Assembly (NCBI RefSeq): GCF_019973775.1
Contig: NZ_AP025032.1
Location: forward strand, 806,001 to 870,000
Reading direction: 5' to 3'
Length of the DNA stretch: 64,000 nt
DNA from: Aureimonas sp. SA4125
GTDB lineage: Bacteria; Pseudomonadota; Alphaproteobacteria; Rhizobiales; Rhizobiaceae
The notes below the pieces were generated by a model. It was not told where the DNA came from. It saw only the letters and a program-made list of their open reading frames with translations, and did no database searches. Of this stretch, positions 9,558-19,872 are shown in pieces. The stretch's first letter is position 1. Every line of letters starts with the position of its first letter. A program made the translations under genes and the position numbers.

Positions 9558-9707
9558 GCCGGGGGCTCCGTGGAGCCCGGCATATGCGCCGGAAATGGGC
9601 GGCGCTCAAGCGGCAAGTCCGTCCTTCGGATGCCACGATTGCCGGCGGGTCCTGCGGAGCGAACGCGGAAAGCTACGCCGCCATTCTGCGCAGTGGACCG
9701 TTCGGAC

Positions 9708-9738
9708 AAAAAAGAGGCCGCCCCGTAGGACGGCCTCT
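9708..9738 (-). terminator. Rho-independent terminator of the SDR gene
   Basis: Read on the minus strand, an eight-base GC-rich stem (9731-9738 with 9713-9720) and a ten-base loop are followed by six U residues (A-run 9708-9713 on the plus strand). It lies 44 bp beyond the SDR stop and before the methyltransferase start, so it separates the two genes. Confidence 0.85.
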
Positions 9739-9781
9739 GCCGGTGTCTCAGAACGACGGCCGGGGCCGTCACGATGCCGCA

Positions 9782-10780
9782 TCAGGCAGGCTGACCGTTG
9801 CCGCCGGTGGCGCCGAAGATCTGCCCCGTCGAGAAGCTAAGCAGAGGATCTGCCGCCGCGACGTAAAGCCCGGCGATCTCGGCCGGCTGTCCAGCGCGTC
9901 CCAGCGGGGCATCGCTGCCGAAGGTGCGCAGCTTCTCCACTGTCGCGCCGCCGCTGACCTGCAACGGCGTCCAGAACGGGCCGGGAGTGATCGCGTTGAC
10001 GCGGATGCCCTTCGGCGCAAGCTGCTTCGCCATGCCCTTCGTGAAGTTGAGAACGGCCGCACGGGTCATCGCGTAGTCGATGAGGTCCGCGGAGGGGCTG
10101 CCGGCCTGCTCCGATGAGGTGTTGATGATCACCGCGCCCGCCTGCATCCGCGCGACGGCAGCCTTGGTCAGCCAGAACGGCGCGTAGATGTTCGTCTTCA
10201 TCGTGTCGTCGAAATCCTTCGACGAGATCGACGCGATGTCGGGGCGGGTCTGCTGGCGCGCCGCATTGTTGATGAGGATATCCAGCCCGCCGAGCTGGTC
10301 CGCGGCCTGCTCGACGAGGCTCTGGCAGAAGGCCTCGTCGCGAAGGTCGCCGGGGATGGCGACCGCCTTGCGGCCTTCCGCCTCGATCAGGGCGATCACC
10401 TCGCGGGCATCCGGCTCCTCCTCGGGGAGATAGTTGATCGCGACATCGGCGCCCTCGCGGGCGTAAGCGATTGCCGCGGCACGGCCGATGCCGCTGTCGC
10501 CGCCGGTGACGAGGGCCTTCTTGCCGGCGAGCCGGCCCGAGCCCTTGTAGCTCGTCTCGCCATGGTCGGGACGCGGGTTCATCTTGGAGGCGAGGCCCGG
10601 CCAAGGCTGCATGTCGGTCGGATAAGGCGGCTTGGGATAGGCACCGGCCGCCGGCGTGGTCGGGGCGGTGACGGGAGGGTTGGACTGTGCGGAGGCGGCG
10701 GTGCCGGCGCCGAGGGTCGCGGCCGCTGTCGCGGTCAGTGCCGCTCCGGCCAGGAAGATTCGGCGGTTGGTATCAGTCAT
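9782..10780 (-). CDS. Tat-exported YghA-like short-chain dehydrogenase with an altered catalytic motif
   Basis: The 332-residue protein has a twin-arginine leader (N-R-R-I-F-L-A-G then a hydrophobic stretch and A-S-A-Q cleavage site near residue 32), a proline-rich linker and an SDR domain. The cofactor motif T-G-G-D-S-G-I-G is at 92-99, N-N-A at 171-173, the catalytic Ser at about 222-223 and Tyr236. In the Y-x-x-x-K motif the lysine is replaced by Arg240 (codon CGT). The closest family I recognise is the YghA/glucose-dehydrogenase-like SDR group, in which this motif reads Y-A-A-T-K and the protein is cytoplasmic. The ATG at 10780 is chosen for its strong AGGAGA site. Export plus loss of the lysine suggests altered chemistry or a non-catalytic role. 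Confidence 0.88.
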   Translation of the reverse strand: MTDTNRRIFLAGAALTATAAATLGAGTAASAQSNPPVTAPTTPAAGAYPKPPYPTDMQPWPGLASKMNPRPDHGETSYKGSGRLAGKKALVTGGDSGIGRAAAIAYAREGADVAINYLPEEEPDAREVIALIEAEGRKAVAIPGDLRDEAFCQSLVEQAADQLGGLDILINNAARQQTRPDIASISSKDFDDTMKTNIYAPFWLTKAAVARMQAGAVIINTSSEQAGSPSADLIDYAMTRAAVLNFTKGMAKQLAPKGIRVNAITPGPFWTPLQVSGGATVEKLRTFGSDAPLGRAGQPAEIAGLYVAAADPLLSFSTGQIFGATGGNGQPA

Positions 10781-11102
10781 GAAGTGTCTCTCCTTGTTGA
10801 GGGACAAAGCCGACGTCGATGGGGATCGTTCCTGCCGGGTCGATAATCAGTCGACGATATCGTTCGCTGCCAAAAGATCTTGACGGACGGGCGGCTTCCA
10901 TCGCCGTGCCGCCGCCGCGACCCGGAGGACGGCCATGCCGTTCTTTTCCTCGGGCGGCGCATCGAAGCCGCAGTCGCCGGCAGCGTTTGTCGATCCGGGC
11001 TCTCCGGTCGGCTTTCGTTCCTTGAGGCCCAAAGGCTCAGACGCCCGGACCCAATGACCCGGTGCTGGACGAAGCGGTGTGGTCCTGCGCCGTCCCGCAC
11101 CT
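10781..11102. other. Divergent intergenic region between the SDR and exonuclease genes
   Basis: These 322 bp separate two divergently transcribed genes and should contain both promoters. The strong AGGAGA ribosome-binding site of the SDR gene is at its left end. The only coding candidate is a weak 61-codon frame on the minus strand (10847-11032), listed separately. No terminator, repeat or known operator was recognised. Confidence 0.5.
10847..11032 (-). CDS. Possible small hydrophilic protein, uncertain
   Basis: A 61-codon frame with a TTG start lies upstream of the SDR gene on the same strand, 66 bp before it. The product is polar, with acidic and glycine/proline-rich N-terminal residues and a basic middle segment, and has no membrane helix. 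Codon third positions are GC-rich as in neighbouring genes, but this is also true of spurious frames here and no ribosome-binding site is evident. Shorter versions starting at an internal ATG are possible. I do not recognise a family; it may not be expressed. Confidence 0.3.
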   Translation of the reverse strand: MGLKERKPTGEPGSTNAAGDCGFDAPPEEKNGMAVLRVAAAARRWKPPVRQDLLAANDIVD

Positions 11103-12128
11103 ATGTCCCTGCCGATGCTGCGCCCTGAAGATCTCCTCCGCCCGACGCCCGAAGGCCTCTACTGTCCGCCCGGCGATTTCCACATCGATCCCGTGCGCCC
11201 GGTGGCGCGGGCGCTGATCACCCACGGCCATGCCGACCATGCCCGCCCCGGCAATACGGCGGTGCTGGCGACGGCCGAGACGCTGGACATCATGGCCATC
11301 CGCTACGGCGAGGAGTTTTGCCAGACGCGGCAGGTCGCGGTCATCGGGGAACGTCTCGATATTGCCGGCGTCACCGTCTCCTTCCATCCGGCGGGCCATG
11401 TGCTCGGCTCGGCGCAGATCGCGGTGGAGAAGGACGGGCTGAAGATCGTCGCCTCGGGCGACTACAAGCGCAGCTTCGACCCGACCTGCGCCGGCTTCGA
11501 GCCCGTGCCCTGCGACGTCTTCATCACCGAGGCGACCTTTGGCCTGCCGGTCTTCCGCCACCCCACGGGACAGGCGGAGATCATCCGGCTGATCCGCTCG
11601 ACCGAGCAGTTTCCCGAGCGTGCCCATCTTGTCGGCGCCTATGCGCTGGGGAAGGCGCAACGCGTCATCAAGCTTTTGCGCGACGAGGGCTACGACCGGC
11701 CGATCTACATCCACGGCGCCCTGAAGAAGCTCTGTGACTACTACCAGACGCAAGGCATCGACCTCGGCGATCTCAGGCCGGCAACGGTCGAGGGCGGCGA
11801 CAAGGGCGTTTTCGCCGGCGCGGTGATCGTCGGGACGCCCTCGGCCTTCGCCGACAAATGGGCGCGGCGCTTTCCCGACCCCGTCGCCTGCTTCGCCTCC
11901 GGCTGGATGCAGGTGCGCCAGCGCGCCCGCCAGCGCGGCGTCGAGCTGCCGCTGATCATCTCCGACCATGGCGACTGGGACGAGCTGACCGACACCATCG
12001 CCGAGCTCGGCCCGTCCGAGGTCTGGGTCACGCATGGCCGCGAGGAGGCGCTGGTGCGCTGGTGCGCCCTGCGCGGCCTGCCCGCGCGGCCGCTGCACCT
12101 CGTCGGCTACGAGGACGAAGGCGACTGA
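11103..12128 (+). CDS. Ligase-associated DNA damage response exonuclease (MBL fold)
   Basis: The 341-residue protein is a metallo-beta-lactamase-fold nuclease with the zinc motif T-H-G-H-A-D-H-A at residues 40-47, then H-P-A-G-H-V-L-G-S-A-Q and S-G-D-Y-K metal-binding segments. A C-terminal S-D-H-x-D-W motif and W-V-T-H-G complete the beta-CASP-like pattern. This combination marks the exonuclease linked to bacterial ATP-dependent DNA ligases, which usually sits in one cluster with ligase, Lhr helicase and PdeM. Here it is 4.3 kb from the helicase, on the opposite strand and without a ligase. Its 3' end overlaps the convergent antiporter gene by 22 bp. The ATG at 11103 was chosen; one 12 bases later is possible. 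Confidence 0.92.
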   Translation: MSLPMLRPEDLLRPTPEGLYCPPGDFHIDPVRPVARALITHGHADHARPGNTAVLATAETLDIMAIRYGEEFCQTRQVAVIGERLDIAGVTVSFHPAGHVLGSAQIAVEKDGLKIVASGDYKRSFDPTCAGFEPVPCDVFITEATFGLPVFRHPTGQAEIIRLIRSTEQFPERAHLVGAYALGKAQRVIKLLRDEGYDRPIYIHGALKKLCDYYQTQGIDLGDLRPATVEGGDKGVFAGAVIVGTPSAFADKWARRFPDPVACFASGWMQVRQRARQRGVELPLIISDHGDWDELTDTIAELGPSEVWVTHGREEALVRWCALRGLPARPLHLVGYEDEGD

Positions 12129-14071
12129 GGAATCTTGGCATCCGGGACGCTGGCGCCGTCTGAATCGGCCGGGTCCATCAGCGGCGCGGCGAGGTCATCG
12201 CTGCCCGACGTTCCAAAAAGTCCGTTGCGCGCCTCGGCCCGGTCCTCGCGCTTTTCCAGTCGGTCCTCGCGTCGCAACCGCCGCCTTGCCATGAAGGCGC
12301 GGGACAGCTTGACGATGTCGCGAATGTTGAGAAACAGCGGAATGCCCGCGCGCCCGCCGTCGGGCTCCAGCGACAGGCCGGCGCTCGTGATCGTCCCGTC
12401 GTCGTCGGTGTCGCGGACGATCAGTTCGACCGGCCCCATCGCTACCCTGTCGCCATATTCCGCCCGACCGCCGAGGCGCGACGTCATCAGATCGCCGACG
12501 GTGGCATCGCCGATCTCCTCGCCGAGGCCGATGCCATAGGCCGCGTCGAGGAATTTGGCCGGCTTCGACGGGTCGATGGTGAATTCGCCGAAGAATTCCG
12601 CGTCGTCCGGTGCGAAGGGTACGGTGCTGGCGAAGAGGCGATCGAGCAGCCGGGGATAGCGCGGCGCGATGAAGAGGTAGACGTAGTCGCCGGCCCGCAG
12701 GGGACCTGCATACTGGTAGCGCATCGACTTGCCGTCGCGGATCACCAGTGCGGGCCTTGCCCAGCGCGGCACCCGCTCGCCACGCGCCACCGGGCTGTCG
12801 GCGACGACGCGGTAGGACAGGAGCTCGTGATGTGCCGTGCCCGGCAGTTCCAGCTCGACCTTCTCCACCGGCCCGATACGCTTCGGCACGATCAGCCCGA
12901 GCTTGTTGGCGAGGAAGCCGATGGTCCAGCCCTGCACCATCAGCGATGCGAGCACGATGATGAAGGCGACGTTGAAGAGCATGTGGTTGCCGTCGATGCC
13001 GCCGAGCAGCGGCAGGATGGCGAGCAGGATCGACACCGCGCCGCGCAGGCCGACCCAGGAGATGAAGGCGGTTTCGCGGGGATTGAAGTCGAAGGGCAGC
13101 ATCGACAGCCAGACCGCCGCCGGGCGCGCGATGAAGATCAGGAAGGCCGCAAGCCCGAGCGCCGGCAACGCGATCTCGCCGAACTGCGAGGGCGTCGCCA
13201 AGAGGCCGAGCACCAGGAACATGATGATCTGGGCGAGCCAGGTCATTCCGTCCTGGAACTGCTTCAGCGAGGCGTGCGAGCGGATGCGGCTGTTGCCGGC
13301 ATAGAGGCCGGCGACGTAAACGGCGAGAAAACCCGAGCCGTCGATTGCGCCGGTGACGGAAAAGACCAGCAGCGACAACGCCAGCGTGAAGATCGGCGTC
13401 AGCCCGCGCTCGAGCTTCAGCCGGTTGACGAGAAAGCGGATCATCCAGCCGCCGGCAAGGCCGAAGACGAGGCCAAGGCCCATCTGCTTGACGAACAGGC
13501 CGAGCACGCCGAAGCCGATGTCGCCGACTTCGCCGCCGGCCGCGATGATCTCGACGAGCGCGATGGTCATGAAGATGGCCATGGGATCGTTCGATCCCGA
13601 CTCGACCTCCAGCGTCGAGCGCACGCGGTCGCGGATATTGATGCCGCCGATGCGCAGAAGGAAGAACACCGCCGCCGCATCCGTCGAGCCGACGATGGAG
13701 CCGAGCAGCACGCCCTGCAGCCAGGTGATGTCGAGGAGATACCAGGCGGCGGTGCCGAACAGCACGGCCGTGATCGGCACGCCGAGGGTCGCCAGCGTCA
13801 GCGCGGGAAGGGCCGCCTGCCGGAACGAGGCGAGCGACGTGCCGAAGCCGGAATCGAACAGGATGACCGCCAGGGCGATCGACCCGATGAAATAGGCCAG
13901 GGGTGCATTGTCGAAGTCGAGGCCGAGGCCGTCGACGCCGGCAAAGAGGCCGATCGACAGGAAGAGAAGAAGGAGCGGTGCGCCGAACCGCAGGGCCAGA
14001 AGGCTCGAAAACGCAGCGACCAGCACCAGCACCGTTCCGATGAGAATGGCGAGATACATGGATTCGTGCAT
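12107..14071 (-). CDS. Potassium/proton antiporter, NhaP2/CvrA type (CPA1)
   Basis: The 654-residue protein has a cation/proton exchanger membrane domain of about 12 helices in the first 390 residues. The exchanger core motifs are V-G-S-T-D-A-A-A-V near 129-137 and E-V-E-S-G-S-N-D-P-M-A near 156-166, the latter containing the ion-coordinating N-D pair. A TrkA_C-like regulatory domain and a CorC/HlyC-like domain follow in the cytoplasmic C-terminus. This exact order is that of NhaP2 (CvrA) K+/H+ antiporters. The last about 60 residues are a charged, low-complexity tail. The 3' end overlaps the exonuclease gene antisense by 22 bp. Confidence 0.9.
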   Translation of the reverse strand: MHESMYLAILIGTVLVLVAAFSSLLALRFGAPLLLLFLSIGLFAGVDGLGLDFDNAPLAYFIGSIALAVILFDSGFGTSLASFRQAALPALTLATLGVPITAVLFGTAAWYLLDITWLQGVLLGSIVGSTDAAAVFFLLRIGGINIRDRVRSTLEVESGSNDPMAIFMTIALVEIIAAGGEVGDIGFGVLGLFVKQMGLGLVFGLAGGWMIRFLVNRLKLERGLTPIFTLALSLLVFSVTGAIDGSGFLAVYVAGLYAGNSRIRSHASLKQFQDGMTWLAQIIMFLVLGLLATPSQFGEIALPALGLAAFLIFIARPAAVWLSMLPFDFNPRETAFISWVGLRGAVSILLAILPLLGGIDGNHMLFNVAFIIVLASLMVQGWTIGFLANKLGLIVPKRIGPVEKVELELPGTAHHELLSYRVVADSPVARGERVPRWARPALVIRDGKSMRYQYAGPLRAGDYVYLFIAPRYPRLLDRLFASTVPFAPDDAEFFGEFTIDPSKPAKFLDAAYGIGLGEEIGDATVGDLMTSRLGGRAEYGDRVAMGPVELIVRDTDDDGTITSAGLSLEPDGGRAGIPLFLNIRDIVKLSRAFMARRRLRREDRLEKREDRAEARNGLFGTSGSDDLAAPLMDPADSDGASVPDAKIPQSPSSS

Positions 14072-14229
14072 CGGCGAGGCATCCTGCTTCGGCGGGAGGG
14101 GAAGGACGAACCTGTCGCGGCAGGCTCCGACACGTCACTGCAGCAATTCGCTGTGCCCTAAGCAAGGCACGAGGCGACGGTTGGGTGGTTGGCGCGGGCA
14201 GGCGGGGACGCCACGCCGGCGCCGAATCG

Positions 14230-14254
14230 AAAACGCCCGGGAAGGGCCCGGGCG
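14230..14254 (-). terminator. Rho-independent terminator of gap
   Basis: On the minus strand a perfect eight-base stem CGCCCGGG/CCCGGGCG (14247-14254 with 14234-14241) and a five-base loop are followed by UUUU. It lies 38 bp past the gap stop codon, indicating that gap ends its transcript here. Confidence 0.85.
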
Positions 14255-14291
14255 CAGTCGGTTTTCCGAAGGGCAGGAGGCCGTGCCCTCG

Positions 14292-15308
<1,017 letters not shown>

Positions 15309-15697
15309 TCCTGGTACCTCCTGAGGGATCCGGCCCACCATGAATCACGGGTCGTCCGGGCCATCCCGGCTCTACAGCGCGGACCGACCGGACCGAGAGC
15401 CTGCGGTGCAAGATCTGCGTGACGACGCCCGTGTTCTTACCGGTTTTCCCCCGGAGGTAAAGCCGGCGGAGGGTGTTTAAGAGGGCGAAGCCGTCAATCT
15501 CATCACGTCGATGTGATCATTCCTGCCGAGGTCCCCGTGGCGGTTGCTGCGGGCGTGACGGCAGGAATGCCGGTATCCACGGTGCCGTCGGCGCCGTCTC
15601 GCTTTGACGGTTGCAACAGGGCGGCGAATGCCGCAGGACTCTCCGGACTTGCGAGCTTTGCTTAGACTGGGCCGCGAACCCAGGAGAATGCCCGATC
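15309..15697. other. Intergenic region between divergent gap and DUF4164 genes
   Basis: This 389 bp stretch contains the divergent promoters of gap and of the DUF4164-zapA pair. No convincing coding frame was found. The gap ribosome-binding site is at the left end and a GGAGA site for the DUF4164 gene at the right end. In relatives a transketolase gene often occupies this junction; no remnant of it was recognised. Confidence 0.5.
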
Positions 15698-15982
15698 ATG
15701 CCTGCAGATCATCCGCTCGATGCGGTGTCCCTTCGCCTTCAGCAGGCGCTCGAACGTCTCGGCAGGGCCATCGACGGCCAGCTGGAGCGCGAGAGCATCG
15801 TGCGCTCGGCTGAAGAGGAAGTGCAGCGCATGACCGCCGACCGCGGCAGGCTGGCCGGCGAGCTCGATTCGGCGCTGGCGAGGTCCGAGCGGCTCGAGCA
15901 CGCCAATCGCGAGGTCTCCCGTCGTCTCGTCGGTGCGATGGAAACGATCCGAACCGTGCTCGAACGCCGGCAGGAAGGCTGA
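15698..15982 (+). CDS. DUF4164 family coiled-coil protein
   Basis: This 94-residue protein is almost entirely helical and rich in E, R, L and A with heptad spacing, so it forms a coiled coil from about residue 10 to the end. DUF4164 proteins are encoded next to zapA in many Hyphomicrobiales, exactly as here (three bases before zapA). The ATG at 15698 is chosen over upstream in-frame codons because the family begins at this point and a GGAGA precedes it. A role alongside ZapA in division is inferred from linkage only. Confidence 0.8.
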   Translation: MPADHPLDAVSLRLQQALERLGRAIDGQLERESIVRSAEEEVQRMTADRGRLAGELDSALARSERLEHANREVSRRLVGAMETIRTVLERRQEG

Positions 15983-15985
15983 ACC

Positions 15986-16348
15986 ATGCCGCAGGTGGTG
16001 GTGACGATCGACGGCAAGACCTTTCGCATGGCCTGCGCGGAGGGCGAGGAGGACCACCTCGCCAGCCTCGCCGCCGAGGTCGACGGCCGGGTCAACGAAT
16101 TGCGCAAGAGTTTTGGCGAGATCGGCGACCAGCGTCTCGTCGTCATGGCCGCCATCATGGCGACGGACGAATTGTCCGAGCAGCGCCGCAAGGTCGCGAC
16201 CTTGGAGGCCGAGATCGCCGCGGCTCGGAGAGACCGCGACGAGGCATTGCGCCGCGTCGCGGCGGACGAGCGGCGTTTCGTCTCACACATGAACGAGGTC
16301 GCCGCGGCGATCGAGACCGTCGCCGGCAAGATCGATGGGCGCGGCTAG
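15986..16348 (+). CDS. zapA: Cell division protein ZapA
   Basis: This 120-residue protein begins with the ZapA signature, V-V-V-T-I-D-G-K-T-F-R, then a D-H-L-x-x-L-A-x-x-V-D segment and a central A-A-I-M-A-T-D-E-L helix, ending in a coiled coil (residues about 65-110). ZapA binds FtsZ and promotes bundling of the Z ring. It is co-transcribed with DUF4164. In relatives the 6S RNA and 5-formyl-THF cyclo-ligase genes follow directly; here they are 2 kb away because an ABC exporter on the other strand intervenes. Confidence 0.93.
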   Translation: MPQVVVTIDGKTFRMACAEGEEDHLASLAAEVDGRVNELRKSFGEIGDQRLVVMAAIMATDELSEQRRKVATLEAEIAAARRDRDEALRRVAADERRFVSHMNEVAAAIETVAGKIDGRG

Positions 16349-16369
16349 CGCCGCCCCCGTCGGCGGCCT

Positions 16370-17127
16370 TCAGGTCTTCAGCCGGTAGCCGGTGCGGAAG
16401 ATCCACCAGATCGCTGCCAGGCAGATCGCCATGAAGACCACCGTCATGCCGAGGCTGATGCCGATGGGCACGTCGGACGTGCCGTAGAAGCTCCAGCGGA
16501 AGCCGGAGATCAGATAGACCACCGGATTGAACAGCGTCACCTTCTGCCAGAAGGGCGGCAGCATCGCGATCGAGTAGAAGCTGCCGCCCAGGAAGGTCAG
16601 CGGCGTGATGATCAGGAGCGGGATGATCTGCAGCTTCTCGAAGCCGTCGGCCCAGATGCCGATGATGAAGCCGAACAGGCTGAAGGTCGTTGCCGTCAGC
16701 ACCAGGAAGAGCAGCATGAAGAAGGGATGCTCGATCCGCAGCGGCACGAACAGCGTCGCGGTGGCGAGGATGATGAGGCCAAGGATGATCGACTTCGTCG
16801 CGGCCGCGCCGACATAGGCGAGCGTGATCTCCATCGCCGAGATCGGCGCCGAGAGGACCTCGTAGATGGTCCCGGAGAAGCGTGGGAAATAGATGCCGAA
16901 GGAGGCGTTGGAGACGCTCTGCGTCAGGATCGACAGCATCATCAGCCCGGGTACGATGAAGGCGCCGTAGCTGACGCCGTCGATCTCGGCCATCCGCCCG
17001 CCGATCGCCGCGCCGAAGACGACGAAATACAGCGATGTCGAGATGACGGGCGCGACGATGCTCTGGAAGACGGTGCGCCAGGCGCGCGCCATCTCGAAGC
17101 GGTAGATCGCCTTGATCGCGTGGAAAT

Positions 17128-17131
<4 letters not shown>
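16370..17131 (-). CDS. ABC-2 type transporter permease
   Basis: The 253-residue integral membrane protein has six hydrophobic helices and the ABC-2 permease pattern, with an amphipathic N-terminal segment followed by T-S-L-Y-F-V-V-F-G and, near the end, [11 protein letters not shown] (about 200-210). It is related to YadH/NodJ-like exporters. Its ATG overlaps the stop of the ATPase gene (ATGA at 17128-17131), so the two make one exporter. The substrate is unknown. It ends 21 bp from the convergent zapA stop. Confidence 0.9.
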
Positions 17132-18054
<923 letters not shown>

Positions 18055-18251
18055 GGGTCACTCCAGTCGGTCTTGGCGGTCGGGCGTGGCAGTCGGGCGT
18101 GCCTGCCTGCCGGGCAACTCAGTCACTCGAAAAGGCGTCGGACGCGCCGTCTAGCATGCCGTCCGACCAAACGCGACCGAGCGGTACAAATATCCCGGGC
18201 GCGCCGCTTAGGTCGGGCGCGGCAGTGGTTCTGCAAGGGGTGCGTCGGCTT

Positions 18252-18267
18252 GAATTCCGCGGAATTC
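18252..18267. promoter_or_regulatory. 16-bp perfect palindrome upstream of the 6S RNA gene
   Basis: GAATTCCGCGGAATTC reads the same on both strands. It lies about 70 bp upstream of the predicted 6S RNA 5' end and about 200 bp upstream of the divergent ABC ATPase start. It could be a dimeric regulator's operator for either transcript, but no known consensus matches and chance is not excluded. Confidence 0.35.
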
Positions 18268-18322
18268 GAAATTGCGGGATGCGCACTAGCGAAGCACCGG
18301 CAAGGAGCCTATGTCTGGCCTC

Positions 18323-18480
18323 GGCGAGCTGCGCGGTCCGACAGGGGTAACATTTCCCCGGGGCCTTACGCATCCCTTAGGGAGCTGTCCCTGTTCCGGC
18401 CCGTGGGCTGGAATATATGGCGCCCACCTACATTGTAGGTTCCCGGGATCGATCATCTCATCGGCCGAGGTGGCTCGCCA
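18323..18480 (+). ncRNA. ssrS: 6S RNA
   Basis: The segment ends just before a T6 run (18489-18494) and the terminal strands pair (GGCGAGC at 18323-18329 with GCTCGCC at 18473-18479), giving a 157-nt RNA, the usual size in Hyphomicrobiales. Internal features I recognise from rhizobial 6S RNAs include the ATTTCCCCGGGGCCTTA block, GGGAGCTGTCCCTG, GGCGCCCACCTAC with its CCTACATTGTAGG hairpin, and the final GGCCGAGGTGGCTCGCC. It is directly followed by the 5-formyl-THF cyclo-ligase gene, the classic ssrS-ygfA arrangement. 6S RNA binds and inhibits sigma-70 RNA polymerase. The exact 5' end is approximate. Confidence 0.85.
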
Positions 18481-18543
18481 ACTTCCCCTTTTTTCAAGAA
18501 CGACCTAAGACATCCTCCGGAAACGGCGGGAAGGGCGCGAGAT

Positions 18544-19134
18544 ATGGACGATGTTGCGGCGCTGAAGGCAACGCTGCGCGCAAAGGCCCTGGCCCGGCGC
18601 GACGCCATGGACGAGGAGGCGCGCATCGAGGCCTCGTTCGCGATCGCCGAGAGCGTCGCCGCGAGGCTGACCTTCGATCCCGGCACCGTCGTCTCGGGCT
18701 TCCTCCCCATCCGTTCGGAAGTCGATCCGCGTCCCCTGATGATGGCGCTCGCCGACCGCGGCGCCCGGCTGTGCGTGCCCGCCATCGTCGAGGGCCGGCT
18801 GCAGTTCCGCCACCTCGTCCGCGGCGCGCCGCTCGAGCCGCAGGGGTTCGGCACCTATGCGCCGGGTGCGGGCGCCGCGGTGATGGATCCGGCGATCATG
18901 CTGGTGCCCTTGGCCGCCTTCGACCGCAAGGGCCACCGCATCGGCTATGGCCGCGGCTATTACGACCGCGCCATCGGCGCCTTGCGGGACAAGGGAATCG
19001 ATCCGACGCTCTGCGGCATCGCCTTTGCCGTCCAGGAGATCGAGGCGGTTCCGGCCCAGCCCCATGACAGGCGCCTCGACATGGTCGCCACGGAACAGGG
19101 GATCTGCGACTTCGGCAAGGCAGCCGCGGCATAG
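18544..19134 (+). CDS. ygfA: 5-formyltetrahydrofolate cyclo-ligase
   Basis: The 196-residue protein converts 5-formyl-THF to 5,10-methenyl-THF with ATP. It shows the family's N-terminal basic helix, the substrate-binding F-L-P-I-R-S-E-V-D-P-R-P (53-64), V-P-L-A-A-F-D (121-127) and the ATP-binding G-Y-G-R-G-Y-Y-D-R (134-142). It lies 64 bp downstream of the 6S RNA and is probably cotranscribed with it, as in other proteobacteria. Confidence 0.95.
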   Translation: MDDVAALKATLRAKALARRDAMDEEARIEASFAIAESVAARLTFDPGTVVSGFLPIRSEVDPRPLMMALADRGARLCVPAIVEGRLQFRHLVRGAPLEPQGFGTYAPGAGAAVMDPAIMLVPLAAFDRKGHRIGYGRGYYDRAIGALRDKGIDPTLCGIAFAVQEIEAVPAQPHDRRLDMVATEQGICDFGKAAAA

Positions 19135-19223
19135 CCTCGGGGCTGCGGCCAAGCCCTTCCAGGCGGTGCGACCGCCGCTTCGGGGCACTCTGCAAACACT
19201 CGATGGTGGAAGCCAGTTGGCCC

Positions 19224-19763
19224 CTATCGAAGGATCACCGTTCGCGTCGCCTGCTTCGGTGCCGCGAAGATCTGCGTCCAGTAGTTCCGGCCGATCTTCC
19301 GATGCCGCGCGGCGCCGAAACCGACCTCGGTGACGGCGGGATTGAGGAGATTGGCGCGGTGACCGGGCGAGCGCTCCCAGCCGGCCTCCGCCGCGGCATA
19401 GGTCGGATAGCTGTGGCCGATGTTCTCCGCCGTCGTCGACCAGGCATAGCCGGCCCGCTTCATACGCCGGGACAGCGCACCGGCGACGCCGTGATCCATC
19501 CTGTCGCGCGCGGCCATGGCCGCCGACTGATCCCCGGCGACTTGCGTCAGCACCGGATCGATCGCCAGCGGCTGCAGCCCGTGCTGACGGCGAAAACTGT
19601 TCACGGCGGCAAGGGCGCTCTCCTGATCGAAGGAGACGGCCGTCGTCGCCGTGTTGGGAGCGATGCTGGCGCAGGCGCCGAGCCCGGCGAGACAGACGCC
19701 GAAAGCCAACATCCGCCCCGCGATTTTCAGGCATTGCGAGGAAGAAGACTTCTGGAGAGGCAT
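19224..19763 (-). CDS. CAP-domain (SCP/PR-1-like) lipoprotein
   Basis: The 179-residue protein has a lipoprotein signal peptide with lipobox L-G-A-C near residues 28-31, then a CAP domain. The CAP motifs are visible: an N-x-x-R-x-x-H-G-L-x-x-L segment, the M-D-H-G active-site-like His, T-A-E-N-I-G and H-R-A-N-L-L-N-P-A-V-T-E-V-G-F-G. Such bacterial CAP proteins are secreted or outer-membrane anchored and their biochemical role is largely unknown. The gene is divergent from the GST gene (109 bp) and convergent with the cyclo-ligase gene. Confidence 0.9.
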   Translation of the reverse strand: MPLQKSSSSQCLKIAGRMLAFGVCLAGLGACASIAPNTATTAVSFDQESALAAVNSFRRQHGLQPLAIDPVLTQVAGDQSAAMAARDRMDHGVAGALSRRMKRAGYAWSTTAENIGHSYPTYAAAEAGWERSPGHRANLLNPAVTEVGFGAARHRKIGRNYWTQIFAAPKQATRTVILR

Positions 19764-19872
19764 GGGATTTTCCTGTTGCGAGCGATCCTCGCCGCACTGC
19801 GGCGGAAATCCTTCGCGATTTTGGCGTCATCCGCGCTATGTCGGGCTCATCCGCCACTTGCGAAAGCCCGAC

